Assembly (NCBI GenBank): GCA_025769875.1
Contig: JAGFNK010000149.1
Location: 47,010-111,009, forward strand
Length of the DNA: 64,000 nt
Direction of reading: 5' to 3'
Origin: Russula earlei
Lineage: Eukaryota > Basidiomycota > Agaricomycetes > Russulales > Russulaceae
Shown here: piece after piece, positions 33,547 to 45,491 of the stretch
Layout of the letters: each line of letters opens with the position of its first letter
Numbering within the stretch: position 1 is the first letter of the stretch
Notes under the pieces: generated by a model
Told to the model about the DNA's origin: nothing
What the model saw: only the letters and a program-made list of their open reading frames with translations
Databases searched by the model: none
Position numbers and translations under genes: made by a program

Positions 33547-34684
33547 TTTTTTTTTTTTTTGGATAGCGTTTTATTTAGGTAGTTACAGGTACAGAACTAC
33601 CTTAATAAGGGTAAGATAGCAGGAGAAAGTTAATTCAGCTCTATCTGACACGCTGTAGCCGGTGCGGAGACCGGATGTGAGGGGTGAAATGCATTTACAC
33701 ACACCCCCCGGGGTTGCCGGTGTGGGGGCAGTGTGGGACTCAGGATACACTGTTAGATGGCCGAGAAACTTACCGTAGCCTCCTACCCACTAAAACCTCA
33801 CGGTTGAAGATCCAGTCATTCGGGAGGTCCATTGTTTTTCTAAGGACATGTTCCCAGGTGTCCCTCACTAGCTCAAAGGCCCTTTGATTAGTGTTGAGGT
33901 GATTTTGTTGTTGGTGAGCCTCGTGTTGATGGCACGAAGCCACCTTGTGTGGGTTTCAGTCTTGGATTACTCGTTTGCACCTCATGACCCAGATTAGGTG
34001 TGTGGCCTCTGAGATTGATATTTGGAGGAGGCGAGTGGCTCCTTTCAGGTTGCGTCCACAGCGGTTCTGGTCATGGTGTGGTTCATCATTTTGGTTGGGG
34101 AGGGTGAGGCATCAACAGCCTAGTATGGTGCCTAGACGATGTTGGGCCATAGTTGTGGCGCATGTGGCCACATCTCTCTCGCTAGGGACCAGATGGTCCT
34201 GTGTTTCGGTGGGTTGATTTATGTTCTTGGGGACAAAGGACTTTGTTTCGGGTGGTGAAAGGCAGGCTGGTGGTGGGGGTTTGGGTCATGTGTGGTTTCC
34301 ACGTGGTTGTGGTGGCATGGTGTTGGTAGTGACAGTTGGAGGGGAGGGAGGTGGGAGTTGGGTAGGGTGTTCACGGGGGGTGCTGGTGTTGCTTGTTCAT
34401 TGTTGGGGAGCTGGGTGGTCATACGGTATGGGTTGTGTGTTTATGTGGGAGGAGTTCTCATTGCAGATTACGCTAGCGTACATAGTGATTGTGTTATGTA
34501 TTGGTTTGGCCAGTCAGCCTGGTGGATGGTGGTTTAGTTGGTGAGGGGGTCATAGTTTTACGAAGGCTCGGACGGGTGGCTCTGGCCTTGCAGAGCTCAC
34601 TGTCATCCTCACTGCCTATCCTTGCCCCGGCTTTGCCGTGGGAAAATCCGGACCTGGTGGTGGTCGCGGTTCAAGGAGCCCCCC
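33547..34684 (-). mobile_element. 5'-truncated LINE-type retrotransposon (1.14 kb)
   Basis: On the minus strand the insertion ends in a poly(A) tail (poly-T at 33547-33560). It is flanked by perfect 16-bp direct repeats (CAATCGGTGTCTCTTC at 33531-33546 and 34685-34700), the signature of target-primed reverse transcription. The minus strand keeps the C-terminal end of a fungal LINE ORF: EATHLIWVMRCKRVIQD near 33960-34015, then an INTRLTNNKI-like stretch and NTWEHVLRKTMDLPND / WIFNREVLVG near 33785-33860. RT itself is missing, so this is a dead copy. Confidence 0.85.
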
Positions 34685-34700
34685 CAATCGGTGTCTCTTC

Positions 34701-35452
34701 GGTCCCATCCCTCCGATGTGGCCATCTCCTACACGATCGCGTCGATGACCGGGCCCATTCGTTCACGCACTCTATGAATCTGGCACGACAGGTACGTTGT
34801 CGGTTTTAATTTTTGCGCATTCGCTCTCGCCCTCTTTTGGTGCGTGTTTGTTTTTGGCCCCTATTCCGGTCGTCTTTCTCTCCCCCCCCCCCCCCCCCCG
34901 CTCTCCTCTGCACTGTGCTGACCATGTCTTCAAGGTCAGGATCGCACAGTGCGCATGTACGAATAGCGCTTGAGCACCCCACCTCTCTACACGTTCACAA
35001 CGGGGGTACCGCGTGCGACGCGTACCCTCTCCCCCTCCCCAGCTCCCCCTTCCCAGTTCCGGCAGCAAGACCAACTACCCTGTCCCAATCCACAAAACAG
35101 CAGGCTCTGTCCGTGACATGCAACTTTCCTCAAATATGACTCACCTGTTTCTCTGCGCAAGTGCGTGCATTTTCCCTTACACCGGTGCGCCTTTTTGTTT
35201 CTTTTTTACTTGCTCTTTTTGACCTCTTCTCACAGAAACAGCATGGCCAGGACCGCTCTTGCCTTCATCCCTGTGGTGTTTTCCTATTCATTTGTATGAC
35301 ATCCCTCTTATACCCTCCTCCCTCTGCTGAAATGCTCCAAGCTGTGTCCTTTCAAGCTCATGATTGCCCACTCCTGACACCCCAATGAGATAACCAGTTT
35401 CTCTACCACACAGCCCCATTACTGCTGGCACCACACTTGCTGGCAGCTTTTG
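34701..35452. other. Intergenic DNA, no gene seen
   Basis: Contains a 17-base C homopolymer at about 34885-34901 and pyrimidine-rich stretches. The sequence resumes the pre-insertion target of the LINE. Confidence 0.4.
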
Positions 35453-36687
35453 ACTTTTAGCAGTGGGTTGGATGATCAAGAATTGCCATAAAAGGTGATT
35501 GGGTTTGCAAGAGAATCGGGGGTTCAATCATGCATTAAATTACACATATAAGCGAGTTAAGAGTAACATAACTGCTTACCTTTTTCCCTACCAAATCAAA
35601 AACAAATGTTATCCTGTTTCCAATTGACTGGTTGGGACCTGGTGGCTGACAGGTGTTGGAAACTTTTTGCCTGCACTGAGAGCATATCACAAGATTCAAT
35701 CTTGCAATTCAATGAGATCTGCTTCACGTTGCTTCACAATCCCGGTCCGGCAAGTTTACTCAATCAATCTGATGAAGTCAACTTGTGATTGCACAGATTA
35801 TCTGCAGATTAGATTCTGCAAACACATTGCAGCAATCTACATCCACTTTCCCCACCTCTGTCCTGAAGAGAGCACCCAAAAAGCTCCCATATAGAGTGCA
35901 AATAAATCCCCTGACCCACCATCCCCATCCACCAGGCCAAGGGAGAGCCTAGTATCTCTCTCACAGTAGATCATATTGTTATCACGTGATCTCACATCTA
36001 GGCTTGAGGGTGCTAATCAATCAGCGGAGATCATCGAGGCTGCACAGGCTGCCAAATACAGTTTGTCAGCCGCAATTAATATAATTCAAGGTTTCAAGGT
36101 CTTACCCGATAAGGAGGTAATTGCACCCAATCAGCATATGTGGACGGAGACAGCCAAGTGTATTGGTGTCAAATGGGGCCCAAAACAATGGACCAGTCTC
36201 CCTGACACACGGGGACTGACAGTGCAAAGCATCGGTGTCACTAAGGGAAAGCGCTGCCATGTTCACAATGATCCGTATGCTGGGGACGAATGGTCAGCAA
36301 CATCTGCCACCATGAATGCGCACACGCATGCCCTCAGGGAACCACTGTCTCAAACCCCCCTCCCTCAGAACCCCCCTCAGAACCCCCCTCCCTCAGAACC
36401 CCCCTCGGAACCCCCCTCCCTCAGATGCCACCGCCTCCCTTTCACCAGGTCCCTTCAGACTCACACTGCCACCTATTCTAGTGGCCTCATCTTCTGCTGA
36501 TCCTTACAATAGAAAATCTTTATTTGTATTGTAATTTATTTTCCAGATACATCATAAATAAGTGATTGAATAAGTGGTTAAGAAAATACTTTGGTGTCAT
36601 TTACATGCATGATTGAAGCCCCGATTATCTTGCCGACCTAATCACCTTTTATAGTAATTTTTGATCATCTAACCACTGCTAAAAGTA
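35453..36687. mobile_element. Inverted-repeat element (possible MITE/DNA transposon), 1.2 kb
   Basis: The left arm 35453-35540 (from ACTTTTAGCAGTGGGTTGGA) is a diverged inverse of the right arm 36601-36687 (ending AACCACTGCTAAAAGT). Both share the AAAAGGTGATT and TCAATCATGCAT blocks. The interior includes an open frame at 35976-36500 without recognised domains and a Pro-rich CCTCAGAACCCCC tandem tract at 36350-36425. No target duplication could be confirmed, so the ends are approximate. Confidence 0.55.
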
Positions 36688-36964
36688 TGCAACTCTTGCT
36701 GGCACCACTCTCAACACCCCTGAGCACAAAATGCGACAGTACCCAGACATGTCTGGGCACATGTGCCTGGCAGGACTGTCAGACTTTGTCAGCAGAGCAG
36801 TGCTTGAAAATCTTTACAATTCAGAAAATAAATATAATTATTTAATGATAAGAATAAATTACTTGATAACAGAAGTTGTCATACTTGAAATGGAAATTGT
36901 GGCATAACAGAGGGTCAATGTTGTGCTGTGCTCTTCCACTGCAATGCAATGATGCCCAAGCCAC

Positions 36965-37455
36965 ATCCTGCTCCCTTGCACCTCTGCCATCCTGCCAGCA
37001 ACAGACATTGCACCCTTGCAATCATGACAGGGATGCCCCTCCTGACAAATTTGCACCACACAAAGGCTGAACAGCCCTGCCAACACCACTCCCTTGTTGC
37101 ATCCATCATCCTGCCAACACACACTGTGTAACTGTGATCCCCTTTGCATGCATATTCTCCTGATAAACCAATGCACACAAGGGCTGAATGGTCCCACCCA
37201 ATGCCACCTCCCCACCTTCATCATTTCACCTTCAATGTGTGCTGTGCCATTGTGTGCACACCCTCCCAACAAATTGATTCACCACACAAAGGCCAAATGG
37301 CCCTGCCCAATGCCACTCCCTTGCCACCTCTATCATACCAGCACATACTGCATGATTGTGATTGCCTTTGCAAGTGTGTTCTCCTGACAAACTGGTGAAC
37401 CCCAAAATGAAGGCTGAATGGTCCCACCTAATGCCACCCTTGATGTCACCAAGTG
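36965..37455. repeat. Diverged tandem repeat, period about 117 bp, ~4 units
   Basis: Units begin near 37037, 37157, 37268 and 37388 with (G/A)A(C/T)AAA(T/C)... and share the blocks AAAGGCTGAA / AATGGTCCCACCCAATGCCAC / GTGATTGCCTTTGCA / TTCTCCTGA. The copies differ at many positions, so this is an old satellite-like array. It is C/A-rich on the plus strand and has no coding potential I trust. Confidence 0.7.
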
Positions 37456-38752
37456 GTGTTCTGGCTTTCAGGTGCTTTCTTTCATTTTCCCTTTCTTTTC
37501 TTCTTTTCTTCCTTCATGTTCTCACCTCTGGTCTAGGGTATGCAGGACTGCCCTGGTGGACCTCCAGAATTAGAACCATTGCAGCATGCATGGCAGAGAC
37601 AATGCTCCACATGCTGTAGCCACTCCCCCAGTGCCTGCACACTCACCATGTGCTCAACCCCACTGCTATCATCTCACCCACAGTACACATTGCACAATTG
37701 TGATTGCCTTCACACATGCTCACCTGCCCCTGACTCAATTTATTGTGCTTCTAGTCTTTTTTTTCTCTTTATTTTTTTCTTTCCTTTTCTATTAGCTACT
37801 CAACTTTGGTCTATAAACATGTACCTTCAAGTAGGCTAGTCTACAATAATCAAACCTGAGTTCTATCATTCTGAGTCCTGCATGTGGTCCCAACAGCACC
37901 AGCCTTCTCAGCATCAAGTCAAGCCCTTAGATTAAGTTTAAATCTTATTTATTTTGCTGTACTTAACTCGTGAATACACCATTATGAAACTTAAGATTGC
38001 ATGTAATTATCATCTGCATTTGAAAACAATTGTGGAGTTGATGGGAATTGCCTTGAGGAGCCAAGTTGGTGGGGCACTAGCCATTTCTGGAGCATGACAC
38101 TTTTTGTGAAAAGACATCAACTCTGGGTGGGTGGATTGCATTTGGTCGGGAGAGGACGCATTGCATGACGCTGGTCCTCCACTCCGACGCGTCATTTCGC
38201 TCCATGCCTTGTGCCCCCCAGTCATCCCAGTTGCCTTCGCGTTCGCAGCCGTCAAGGCCGCCAGTGACGCGACTTGTAGCAAAGGCCGACGTTGACCCCG
38301 GAGTACAGAAGGGAGAGTTGAAGTTGACAGAGAATCGTGACGGGCAGAACAACTTGCCGCTCCCTGCACTTCAACTTCAAAGCTTTGAATTTCAACAAAT
38401 ATCATCTCCACGTCACCACCAAACCGCCCGCTCATCATCTACGGGCCCTGTTTCCCGTCCTTTGATCACCCGGACACATATGCTTTATCCTTCCTCGGGT
38501 TCCCCTTCGTCGTGTCTCGATCCTACCTCTGCCGCTTGGTCTCGAATTGCCTTTGATTGCAACTCCATGCCTCAACTCATCACTCATCGAGCACCTTTCC
38601 TTCGAGTCCCTGCTTTACACATAAACATCTCAAGCTACCATCTGAAATACAAAGTTTCGTGCCCCGTATCTCTCGACTACCAGTATCGAAAGGGTTGGTC
38701 CCGTCGCATCTCGGATTCTTTATCTCGACTCACCTTTGTCGTCCTCAGAGAC
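37456..38752. other. Intergenic DNA, no confident gene
   Basis: Pyrimidine-rich tracts near 37480-37510 and 37750-37790. A stretch at 38500-38660 resembles 53085-53215 (see findings). Confidence 0.4.
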
Positions 38753-39124
38753 TGTGTCGGGTCAGCCATAGTACGTACGCGCGCATCCCAGGACACGCTG
38801 TCTTATTGTTACTTGCGTGTTTATAGCATAATTGCAGCGAACGAGTTCCCTTGACCGACTCGGAGTCCTGGGTGGAAATCAACTCTGGTGATGACATCTG
38901 CAACGAGATATCCACCTCCAAAACCAGAACGTGATTATTCATACCATGATGGAGTGTAGACAGGTTAGAAACCGTACGTACCCACCAATACATATCGTAC
39001 GTTGGATGCCTTTCTGGACGAACATCGGAATCGAGTTTCCACAAGATAGAGTAGAATATCCACAAACCCCACTGACCACCGGACGATCATCGCCCGCTAC
39101 TTCGTTCACACAAGTCCTGCCCAT

Positions 39125-42100
39125 TTACCGTAGTAATTGGGCAAGGGCCGTATGGTCCTCTTGTATTGCCAGGTCAACGGGAGTCTTCCCTTTCTTATTT
39201 TTGATGTCCCGTTTCGCACCAGCCTTCAGCAAGGCCTGTATAACCCCCTCCTGTCCATAATACGCTGCCAAGTGCAACGCAGTCTCCCCATGCCCTTCCA
39301 GGATATCCACACTGGCATTGGAGTCGAGAAGGAGCTGCACAACATCCAGATGTCCCTTTTTGCATGCCATGTGCAGCGGAGTCCAGCGAGAATCGTTTTG
39401 CGCATTCACATTCGCACTATATTCAAGGAGGACCTCCGCAGTCTTGTGGCTGCCTATCCGCGACCCCAGATGCAATGGAGTCCAGTTATAGACATTCTGT
39501 GCGTCGACTTTCGCTTTCTGGTCGAGTAATAATCGAGCAACGTCAGCGTGTCCGCTTTCCGACGCAGCATGCAGCGGGGTCTCCTTCTGCCAATTACGGT
39601 GATCCACCGTCGCGCATTGCTCCAATAGCAGCTGCGTGGATCCCACGCTTCCGTTCCTCGACGTAAGGAACAGTGGGGTCTCTTCATCCTCATCCTCAGC
39701 GTTTGGATTTGCGCCATGGTCGATAAGCAAGCGCATGAGTGTGGTAGATCCATGTTCCGATGCTAAGTGTAAGTGCTTATTAAGCGATTCGACATCGGCC
39801 ACCCGTTGAAGCAACAGCTTTACAACGTCCAGGTGCCCATTTTGCAATGCTGTGTGTATCAGAGCAAATCCTATATTCGCACCGTGGTCTATCAGGAGAC
39901 GGACTATCTCGAGGCTCCCGTTTCCCGCTGCTAGATCAAGTGGTGTTTCTTGTTTGTCATTGAAAACATTGTGTGTTGCACCATGCCCGGCCAGCAACTG
40001 GGCAATCTCCAGATGACCGTTGGCCGATGCCAAATGCAATGGGCGGCACTCGTTCGCATCCCGAGCTTCTGTATCTGCGCCATGCTCTAGAAGTACGCGA
40101 GCAACTTCTAGATGTCCGTATTGCGAAGACCAGTGCAGCGCGGTCGACTTTTTGTCGGTCTGGGCGTTGGCATCTGCGCCATGCTCGAGAAGCATCCGAA
40201 CAACCGCCAAATGTCCAGACTTTGATGCCAGATGCAACGCCACCGTGTTCATATCATGGACAAGATCCAGATGACCGCCTTGCCGTGCGAGATGCAACAC
40301 CGTCGACTTAGTGTAGTTTTGGGCGTTCGGATCTGTGCCGTGCTCGAAAAACACTCGAGCAAGATCCACATGGCCGCCTTGCGATGCGAGATGCAACGCC
40401 GTCGACTTGTAGGAGTCTTGGGCGTTCGAATCTGCGCCGTGCTCGAGAAGCACTCGAGCAAGATCCACATGACCGCCCTGCGATGCAAGGTGCAACGCCG
40501 TCGACTTGTAGAAGTCTTGGGCGTTCGGATCTGCGCCGTGCTCGAGAAGCACTCGAGCAAGATCCACATGACCGCCTTGGGATGCTCGATGCAATGCCGT
40601 CGACTTAAATACGTTGTGGGCATTCGGATCTGCGCCATGCTCGAGAAGGGACAGGGCTATGTCGAAATACCCCATTTGAGATGCCACACTCAGTGGAGTC
40701 TCTTTGTCGAAGCCCCGAGCATTTACGTCCTGCGAGCGGTCAACGATCAGGAATTTGACGATGTCGTGAAAGCCACAGAAGGCCGCGTAATGCAACGGAG
40801 TAGCTTTGGCAGGCAAGGGGTTTGCACTATGCAAACCCTTGCTGAGAATTGGGTCATATATCCCGATCCAGACTGCGAGGTGGTGCTGGCTCGGCTCAAA
40901 GAGAGATTTCATCCCATCATGGATCATTGCTGGAACATTCTCGAATCGGACATGACGATCCCAGTACTCAGAGGCATACGCCGCGAGAGGGAACTTTTCG
41001 AGGCTATGCCTTGTGACGTTTTCATCCAGGTGTAATAGAACACCGAGACAAGTTTGCGCAATGATAGTGTGGGCGGATGTCATAGAAATGTGGAAACGGG
41101 AAATCGAATCCTCCGATTTGGCAAGCCGTGACGACGTTAGGTATTCCTTGACCGAAGAATGTGCGAATTGGATGACTTTCAATCCGTACACGTCAACGAT
41201 GGAAAGCAAACTAGAACATGCAGATAACACAGCCTCCACCTGGTCTTCTGGCCGCCCCTCGACGAATATCTTAGGTGTTAATCCTATGCGGAAATCGAAC
41301 GCGAGAAATTCTGCGAGTTCCTCGACGCGAAGCGGGCGGGAAGCTGCTGCAACGCACTGGAGAAGGCAGTGTGCGTATTCCCAGTTCACCTCGTCAATTT
41401 CCTCCAATATACGTGCATATGTTTCGTTGAGCGTCTCTGGTAATTCATCCAGAGCACGCGGTATGCGTGCTGGGAGGCAATGACGGAGGTAGACAAGCTG
41501 ACAGAAAACCCAGCGAAATCTACAGTGCAGATATGAGCAAAGGCAATAATGAATGCCATCACCAACTACTCACATCCCATCAGCCTTTTTCGCGAGAACA
41601 TCAATCACCGATTCCTTATCGGCTGCTTTCCACGTTCGGAACACGGGATCTGTGTCAATGACAGACCTAATATATTCGACGATGTCCTGAATTTGTCTGC
41701 TCTCATCATGAAGAGAAATGGAATAGAAAGATATAGGATGGAGGACAAGTGCGATGTCGGCCTCTGGTCGGCTAGTGACACAAATCCGTAGATTCGGAAC
41801 CTGCAAATTCACAAGATCCTCCACCAGTTTCAACACTTTCTCACGGGGAGATGCCAAACCAGCCATATTTGGGCATTCGTCCAGGGCATCGATGATGATG
41901 TACAAAGTAGCTTGTCCTGGGATATTGGCCATGTCTTTGAGGCATTGTACGAGCTCAGCCTCACTGGCATATTCCTGACCGCAACCATGCGTGTTGAAGA
42001 ATGCAGATAGCATGGCATGATAAGCATCAGACTGTTCACCAAGCTGGACCAGCAGGGATGACACCAAGCTGCGCTGGTCCTTCTTTTGATCCTCCCTGAA

Positions 42101-43544
42101 ATCGCAATAGAAGAAAGCTAATGATGCTTGTCCACGCCTCCGCATTTCATGGATATCTTCGATGATTGCAGAACTGGCCAATAGCCCATAGTAAGTTACT
42201 GCAAAGAAATATGGGCGGATTAACGTGCCAGAGGACGCTCTTCCCTGCCCCCGCTAGAAATGCAAGAAACTTTAATGTCGGGAAGAGCATAACGTTACAT
42301 AAGGCTAACATTTTCCGTGAATCCACAAAAGAGAACTGGGCCCGGATGATTTCCATTTTGCGTAACTGTCATCTTGGATCCACCATGCTGCCGTTCCACT
42401 ATGCTTCGATTCATAGGCGAGGTCGTGATTGATTGAAGGGTCCGGGGGGGAGAGCCATTTGTAAACGTCTCGTGGCAGCTCGTCACCTGCGAAGGAGTCT
42501 CAACGTTCGCCGTCCGCTGCGCGAATCTCAAAAATGGGACAACCCACGTTCTGGCTTGGTCATTTTCACTTCCACTCTTTCTCGAGAGTCTGGCAATACC
42601 TCGCTTGTTGAGTCTGGATTTATGGATGTTCGAAAGTGAGCGAACCGCAGGCCAGGTAAAGCATCCTTACTCGGGCTAACCAAGGACACCCTCATTCGTT
42701 GCGTGAGACCATAGACGATCTCGAGAGTCTGCGCTGCCGTCACCCGACCGTCGTCAATAGTACGTCTATCGAGTCCCTGACGCGTTTCCTCGACCTCGAC
42801 CTCGACCTCGACCTCTCCCGGAATATTATATAAAAATTGGCCTGCATTGCGTTCAGTCACGCATCACATAATCGAGGACGAACTCACCAAGTCGTCTCTG
42901 ATCGACCTGCTTAGTCGCCAGAGCAAGGATGGACAGAAGCTCAGCCATTATTTTTACGACAATGTTCCCAAGTACTGCTCGTTCGTTAATAGGAAGTTTC
43001 GTATATATCTCGAGTCCCTCAAAGACCTTCACGAAGGAACTGAGCATGTCAAGGAATGCACTGGCATCGTAACTTGCACCAGCATTTTTGATCGCCTATG
43101 GCACTTAGATGTTACATAGATACAGGGATAAGAACAGAGAAGGGGCATACACCGAGTAAGATACCTATAGCAGCCAGAATTGCTTTCGCGGGCGATATTG
43201 GCTAAGAATAGGCCTCAGGGACAATGAACCCCAATAAATTCATTCGGACGTACTAGACTAATGCCCTTACGAAGGACGGCGATGGTGGAAAGCTTGTATA
43301 GGACCCGGACGATGGGTCTGAGTGATTTCATAAGATCTCCACCGTCTCCTTGATGTCGACTGATAGACGGTGCTTGTTTTTGAAGAATGGCGGTAATTGA
43401 ATCCACAGAGGAGCACTTTTCGAGTGCCTTAGTGAGCGGGTGCCCAATCAACCTCGTTCCCGTCTCATCTTGGTAATGGTTCAAGGCAGGGACGAAAGGT
43501 GATCGGGTCGAGGAACTGGAAGCGGGTCGCTGTGGAGGGCCCAT
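39125..43544 (-). CDS. NLR-like STAND protein B: Goodbye, NACHT, ankyrin repeats (1346 aa)
   Basis: Paralog of the 17386-22408 gene with identical exon structure: 43254-43544, 43151-43201, 42888-43095, 42548-42841, 42310-42486, 42229-42253, 41574-42173 and 39125-41519 (4041 bp, divisible by three). All key motifs are kept: NHYQDETGTRLIGHPLTKAL, WLSPPDPSINHDLAYESK, a spliced GKSGAGKS P-loop and LYIIIDALDECP. Relative to A it lacks six of the nine highly uniform ankyrin units (198 residues). One Val-Glu hexanucleotide unit is also missing from exon 4 (four rather than five). The GC-AG intron after the 25-bp exon is shared, so it predates the duplication. The open frame argues that this copy is functional. 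Confidence 0.9.
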
Positions 43545-43846
43545 ACCAATGGAAAATGGGTGAGGATGGAAGATGATACGAAGACCGTTATAATTAACAA
43601 GTTGTTGGTGGGTGAGAGAGTTGGCCCGTGCGCGCGAAGTTCCTGGTCTGGATCGGTCCTGGCGTATCGGGATTTCACATCGTGTGATTATCACTAAGCT
43701 CTAAATAAAAATTGCAACGAAGATTTCATGGTATTACGGAGACACAAAACATGTTAGATATCGCAAAGACGCTCATCAAGAAGAAAAAATGGAAAGCGCC
43801 CGCACGCGACCGAGAGGCCTAAGCGGACAGACAGCACCAGCACCCA

Positions 43847-44936
43847 CTAACACGAGCACCCACCGCCGAACGTCTCCTCGTCCTGCGCCGCCGACGACAA
43901 GTCGATATTTCCCGGCATCCTCTCCGTCGTGCGCGGTCCGCCGCTCGCGGGCCCCGCCCCCGCTCCCGCCGCGCCGGCCCCCCTGGGCGACGACGACGCC
44001 TTGGACCTGTCGTCGCGCCACAGCGAGGGCGTGTCGATGATGCGCGCGACGACCTCGCTGAACGCCTCCGTCACGCCCACGGCCGTCTTGGCGGACGCCT
44101 CGACGAAGAGGCATCCCGCGCGCGCCGCGAACTCCGCGCCTTCCGCCGCGGGCACCTGTCTGGAGTATTCCTGTCGGCAGAGAAGTCAAGTTTGGGGCGG
44201 TCAGGTCGGGAGACGTTTTCGTTGTGCGATGGTCTTTACCTTGTCCAGCTTGTTGCCGACGACGACCTTGACGACTTCGGGCGGGACGTAGTTCTCGAGC
44301 TCCTCCAGCCAGCGCGGGAGTGCCTCGAACGACTCGCGACTCGACACGTCGTACACTGACGCGTATGATATGATGTGAGCGCGCACGCGAGAGGAGACAA
44401 GACGAGAGCAAGGAGGAGGATCCGTACCGAGGATGACGCCTTGCGCGCCGCGATAGTACGACGCCGTGATAGTGCGGAAGCGTTCTTGGCCCGCAGTGTC
44501 CTGCAGCACGTCCCGCGACATCAGCGTCCCTCTCTCCTTCCTTGCAAACAGGCGCGCACGCACCCATATACTCATCTTGACCCTTCGCCCATGGACCTCC
44601 ATTTTATGCACCTGATCGCGAGCGGAGCGCCACATCGACCCGGGGGAGCGAAACAGCGACAACAGCGACAAACGACGTCATCGTCGAGTAAGCGAAACGA
44701 GGATGGGACAGACAGAGGGGGGAGAGAAGGCGGGAAAAGGCGTGTGCCACCTCACCCGAAAGTCGACGCCGATCGTCGCGCTGGCCTCGTCCTCAGGCAG
44801 CCACTGCTTATCGGAGAAACGGAGCAGAAGGCTGCTCTTCCCCACGGACGAGTTTCCGATGAGGAGCAGCTTGACGTTGACTGAGCTCTTGCGACTGCGC
44901 CTGCGAGTGTGAGCGTGCTTGCGGCGTCGGTGCCAT
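43847..44936 (-). CDS. Rab18-like small GTPase, copy B (near-intact, one N-terminal frameshift)
   Basis: Vesicle-traffic GTPase of the Rab18 type, about 246 aa. Exons on the minus strand: 44756-44936, 44564-44611, 44428-44500, 44240-44355 and 43847-44170. Motifs in order: P-loop GNSSVGKSS, switch [38 protein letters not shown] / [26 protein letters not shown], and a C-terminal GGGCSC that fits double geranylgeranylation. The ATG at 44934-44936 is separated from the GTPase frame by one extra base (CTCAGTCAAC where copy A has CTCATCAAC). The spliced length is one base over a multiple of three. This is either a sequencing error or a disabling frameshift; I see no in-frame ATG that rescues it. 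Confidence 0.8.
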
Positions 44937-45491
44937 CGCGCGCGTTTGCGTGTCGTGTGGTCGTGTGCGGTGCGAGCGGCCGGCCGTCGTCGGTCAGTCA
45001 GACACGGGTTGGTAGCGATTTCGTGAGGGCTTGTAGAGTTTGTGGTCGCCGTGCACTTGCACACGTGTCGAGATGAGCGTGGGGTATTTACGTTGGGCGT
45101 TGGGACACGGAGTGGTGGCGTGTGTTGTGTATTGGACTGCTGAGTCGGCACGTTTGGAGATGCCAGGGGTTGTAGAGGGCCGTGGTGGTAGGTAGAGGTG
45201 AGACTCACGGCCACCACGGGGCCCAAGGGGGTTACTTAAGGACAAGATGCATCCCCGTCCAGGCGTCTGAGGCATGGCTCGTTATCGTCGGTCGGCATCA
45301 AGCATGCATCAGACAGACAAAGCACTGTCTGCCTTCGCTTCGTTCACTTAATTATGATGCCCAAGAAACAGGAACATAACTACGGAGGATGAAAACTCCC
45401 ATTACACTCTGCCTCCACCTGTACTCCAACGAGTGGGCCTGAAAAGAGGGTGAGGTCTGTAAAGGATATAAATACGACTAGATAGTGCTTT

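Larger units (their letters stand above)
38753..45187. repeat. Segmental duplication, copy B (partner 16993-24052)
   Basis: Same gene order, orientation and intron positions as copy A, about 14.7 kb away in direct orientation. Similarity includes non-coding DNA on both flanks of the NLR. Confidence 0.92.

Noticed and set aside
38165..38854. 229-codon plus-strand frame
   Set aside because: No domain; overlaps the start of segmental copy B and the dispersed non-coding similarity at 38.5 kb.
40232..41035. Plus-strand 267-codon repetitive frame
   Set aside because: Antisense shadow of the ankyrin region in NLR copy B.
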